Positions 5,929 to 7,409 of a stretch of 7,409 nucleotides of DNA are shown here, piece by piece. Position 1 is the stretch's first letter; every line of letters begins with the position of its first letter. This stretch comes from Betaproteobacteria bacterium. Lineage in GTDB: Bacteria; Pseudomonadota; Gammaproteobacteria; Burkholderiales; UBA9220. Location of the stretch: contig JAGUYQ010000143.1 in the NCBI GenBank assembly GCA_020061285.1, forward strand, positions 1 to 7,409, given 5' to 3'. The position numbers were made by a program, and so were the translations under genes. The notes under the pieces are model-generated. The model saw nothing but the letters and a program-made list of their open reading frames with translations, had not been told where the DNA came from and ran no database searches.

Positions 5929-6820
5929 CGTCGTCGTCTCCCTCCCGGCCAAGCTGCGCCGGGAGCATTATTCTCTTGCCATCGAGCAGGAGCAGACGGC
6001 CTTCGTGCCGTTCGAGGACATTGCCGTCATCCTGCTCAACCACCGGGAAATCACTCTCACCCATCCCGTGTTGTCCGCCTGCGGAGAGTACGGCATCAGC
6101 CTGTTCGCCACGGGCGACACGCACCACCCCAGCGGGGTATTCCTGCCCTTCCTGTCCCATTCCCGCGCCACCCGCTGGATGCGTCTGCAACTGGACTTGC
6201 CACGTCCGGCGGCCAAGCAAACCTGGGCCGCTATCGTGCGGCGCAAAATCGCCAATCAGGCTGCGTGCCTGCGCCTTGCCGAGCGGGAGGGTTGGGACAG
6301 GCTGGACTCCTACGCGGTGCGGGTGCGTTCCGGAGACAGTGACCATATGGAGGGGCAGGCGGCGGCATTTTATTTCCCCCAACTCTTCGGCAAGGGTTTC
6401 CGGCGGGTGGAGGATGGCTTCATCAATGCCGCGCTGGATTATGGTTATGCCGTGTTGCGCGGCACGATTGCGCGCGGGCTGGTGGCCCACGGCATGCTAC
6501 CTGCCTTTGGCCTCTTCCATGCCAGTGAGCAGAACGCCTTCAATCTGGCGGATGACCTGATCGAACCCTTCCGCCCCCTGGTGGACTTGTACGTCAGGAA
6601 CATGCTGCCTTCATCGGAGGGCGAATTGCAGCCGAAAGACAAGGTGGCCCTGGTTGGCCTTCTCAACGTGGACGTCGGCATGCCGCGCGGCAAGATGTCC
6701 GTGCTGTCCGCCATCGAGCAGACGGTGGAAAGCCTGGCACGGATTTATGACGGCGGCGATGCCGGGCTGCTGGAACTGCCCACGTTGATCGGGCTGGAGC
6801 CGCATCGCTTCGAGTGCTGA
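5915..6820 (+). CDS. cas1: CRISPR integrase Cas1, type II-C
   Basis: The catalytic subunit of the Cas1-Cas2 spacer integrase, 301 aa from GTG 5915. The expected metal ligands are E146 (HMEGQAA), H202 (GLFHASEQNAFN) and E217 (LADDLIEPFRPL); the H-to-E spacing of 15 fits type II Cas1. The N-terminal beta domain reads TWRSVVVSLPAKLRR, then VPFEDIAVILLNHREITLT, very like Neisseria Cas1, which begins at the same TWRS block. An in-frame ATG at 5855 would add 20 residues read from the cas9 tail and without family resemblance, so I prefer the GTG. GGAG at 5904-5907 is 7 bases upstream of it. The 14-nt overlap with cas9 implies translational coupling. Cas1 is followed 3 nt later by cas2, completing the adaptation module; II-C systems lack csn2, and none is present. 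Confidence 0.95.
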   Translation: MTWRSVVVSLPAKLRREHYSLAIEQEQTAFVPFEDIAVILLNHREITLTHPVLSACGEYGISLFATGDTHHPSGVFLPFLSHSRATRWMRLQLDLPRPAAKQTWAAIVRRKIANQAACLRLAEREGWDRLDSYAVRVRSGDSDHMEGQAAAFYFPQLFGKGFRRVEDGFINAALDYGYAVLRGTIARGLVAHGMLPAFGLFHASEQNAFNLADDLIEPFRPLVDLYVRNMLPSSEGELQPKDKVALVGLLNVDVGMPRGKMSVLSAIEQTVESLARIYDGGDAGLLELPTLIGLEPHRFEC

Positions 6821-6823
6821 CCC

Positions 6824-7156
6824 ATGAGCGGGGAGAACAGGCGATTCATGAGACTGATGGTTTTCTTCGACCTCCCCGTCGTCACCAAGGCCGAGCGCCG
6901 GGCTTATACCGTGTTCCGCCGCTTTCTCATCAACGACGGTTACGACATGATCCAGTTCTCGGTCTATGGCCGCCTGCTCAATGGCAGCGACGCGCTGGAA
7001 AAGCATACCAAACGGCTGGTGGACAACCTGCCGCCGGAAGGCTCGGTGCGTTGCCTGACCGTCACCGAAAAGCAATACGCTAGCATGAAACTGCTGGTCG
7101 GCCTGCCGCTTTTTCAGGAAAAAACCGTCAAAACAGACCAGATGCTGCTGTTCTGA
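6824..7156 (+). CDS. cas2: CRISPR-associated protein Cas2, type II-C
   Basis: A small ferredoxin-fold protein of 110 aa that, as a dimer, bridges two Cas1 dimers during spacer integration. The first strand ends in LMVFFDLP with the family-conserved aspartate D16. [12 protein letters not shown] and [14 protein letters not shown] are typical of type II Cas2. The start at 6824 lies 3 bases after the cas1 stop, which suggests coupling rather than an independent ribosome binding site. An in-frame ATG at 6848 has GGGGAG 12 bases upstream, but the residues in between (GENRRFMRL) resemble the usual type II Cas2 N-terminus, so the longer form is preferred. It is the last gene of the operon; 63 bases separate its stop from the first CRISPR repeat. 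Confidence 0.94.
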   Translation: MSGENRRFMRLMVFFDLPVVTKAERRAYTVFRRFLINDGYDMIQFSVYGRLLNGSDALEKHTKRLVDNLPPEGSVRCLTVTEKQYASMKLLVGLPLFQEKTVKTDQMLLF

Positions 7157-7172
7157 CAACAGGATTTTTCGA

Positions 7173-7210
7173 GCAAACGCCCGCCAGATTTGCATCTGGC
7201 GGGCGTTTGC
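7173..7210. terminator. Perfect 17-bp hairpin between cas2 and the CRISPR array
   Basis: GCAAACGCCCGCCAGAT (7173-7189) and its exact reverse complement (7194-7210) flank a 4-base loop, TTGC. It begins 17 bases after the cas2 stop and ends 10 bases before the first repeat. Neither strand carries a T run after the stem; the only T run, ATTTTTC, precedes it on the plus strand. Being symmetric, it could slow or end transcription both from the cas operon and from the array arriving on the minus strand. It could also protect a 3' end or act as a protein-binding cruciform. Confidence 0.6.
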
Positions 7211-7219
7211 GCGAGGTCT

Positions 7220-7409
7220 ATGGTAGCTCATCCGGGGTGAGAGAGGGAGCTACAACGTGCTTCTCACGGACACCGGCAGCGGACGGATGGTAGCTCATCC
7301 GGGGTGAGAGAGGGAGCTACAACTTTACTCGCCTTTTTGATGCCGTCTACCTTATGGTAGCTCATCCGGGGTGAGAGAGGGAGCTACAACTGCCTGAGCC
7401 AGGGGATCA
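7220..7409 (-). CRISPR. Type II-C CRISPR array, three repeats and two full spacers visible, continuing off the right edge
   Basis: Three identical 37-bp repeats lie at 7220-7256, 7287-7323 and 7354-7390. On the plus strand they begin ATGGTAGCTC and end GGGAGCTACAAC. Two 30-bp spacers lie at 7257-7286 and 7324-7353, and the first 19 bases of a third run to the edge. The crRNA strand is the minus strand, where each repeat starts GTTGTAGCTCCC as in Neisseria II-C repeats and has inverted ends (GTAGCTC with GAGCTAC). Orientation is set by pairing with the tracrRNA anti-repeat. The array is therefore read towards cas2, against the cas operon, as described for other II-C loci. Neither spacer strand reads as an obvious repeat of sequence elsewhere in the window, so no self-target is visible here. 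A leader, if present, would lie to the right of the window. Confidence 0.97.

Noticed and set aside
7157..7219. CRISPR leader between cas2 and the first repeat
   Set aside because: The stretch is short, not AT-rich, filled by a hairpin, and lies downstream of the array in the crRNA direction fixed by the anti-repeat.
5929..7219. A csn2, cas4 or novel accessory gene in the operon
   Set aside because: cas1 and cas2 fill the space from 5915 to 7156 with only 3 bases between them, and the remaining 63 bases before the array hold the hairpin. No further gene fits.

Overview
The window holds a complete type II-C CRISPR-Cas9 locus next to two housekeeping-type genes on the opposite strand. The bulk of the sequence is GC-rich with GC-biased third codon positions. 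The Cas9, Cas1 and tracrRNA all resemble the Neisseria-type II-C branch. Together this suggests a high-GC proteobacterium, most likely a betaproteobacterium; this is an inference from protein resemblance and composition, and I do not name a species.

Left flank (1-2292, minus strand). The N-terminus of an unidentified gene runs off the left edge. Next comes a TrpB2-type tryptophan synthase beta chain with its own downstream terminator hairpin, then a protein-L-isoaspartate O-methyltransferase (pcm). None of these has an evident link to CRISPR; they look like the chromosomal neighbourhood of the locus.

CRISPR locus (about 2395-7409). A tracrRNA gene of about 88 nt lies on the minus strand just upstream of cas9. 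It consists of a 37-nt anti-repeat, a GAAA-capped stem-loop and an intrinsic terminator. Its likely promoter lies across the ribosome binding site and first codons of cas9, so tracrRNA and cas9 are transcribed divergently with overlapping 5' ends. On the plus strand cas9 (1139 aa), cas1 (301 aa) and cas2 (110 aa) form a tight operon: cas9 and cas1 overlap by 14 nt, and cas1 and cas2 are 3 nt apart. There is no csn2 or cas4, which defines subtype II-C. A perfect 17-bp hairpin separates cas2 from the CRISPR array. Three identical 37-bp repeats and two 30-bp spacers are visible before the array runs off the right edge. The tracrRNA anti-repeat shows that the functional (crRNA) strand of the array is the minus strand, so the array is read towards the cas operon.

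How the parts work together. Cas1-Cas2 insert new spacers. The array is transcribed into pre-crRNA, whose repeats pair with the tracrRNA anti-repeat (8 bp, a 5x5 internal loop, then 16 uninterrupted bp). The duplex is loaded into Cas9, whose RuvC and HNH catalytic residues all appear intact. The features most worth a second look are the tracrRNA/cas9 promoter overlap, a CRISPR-repeat-like sequence in the presumed cas9 mRNA leader, an AT-richer 3' end of cas9 that coincides with the PAM-interacting domain, and the PAM-contact residues in that domain.
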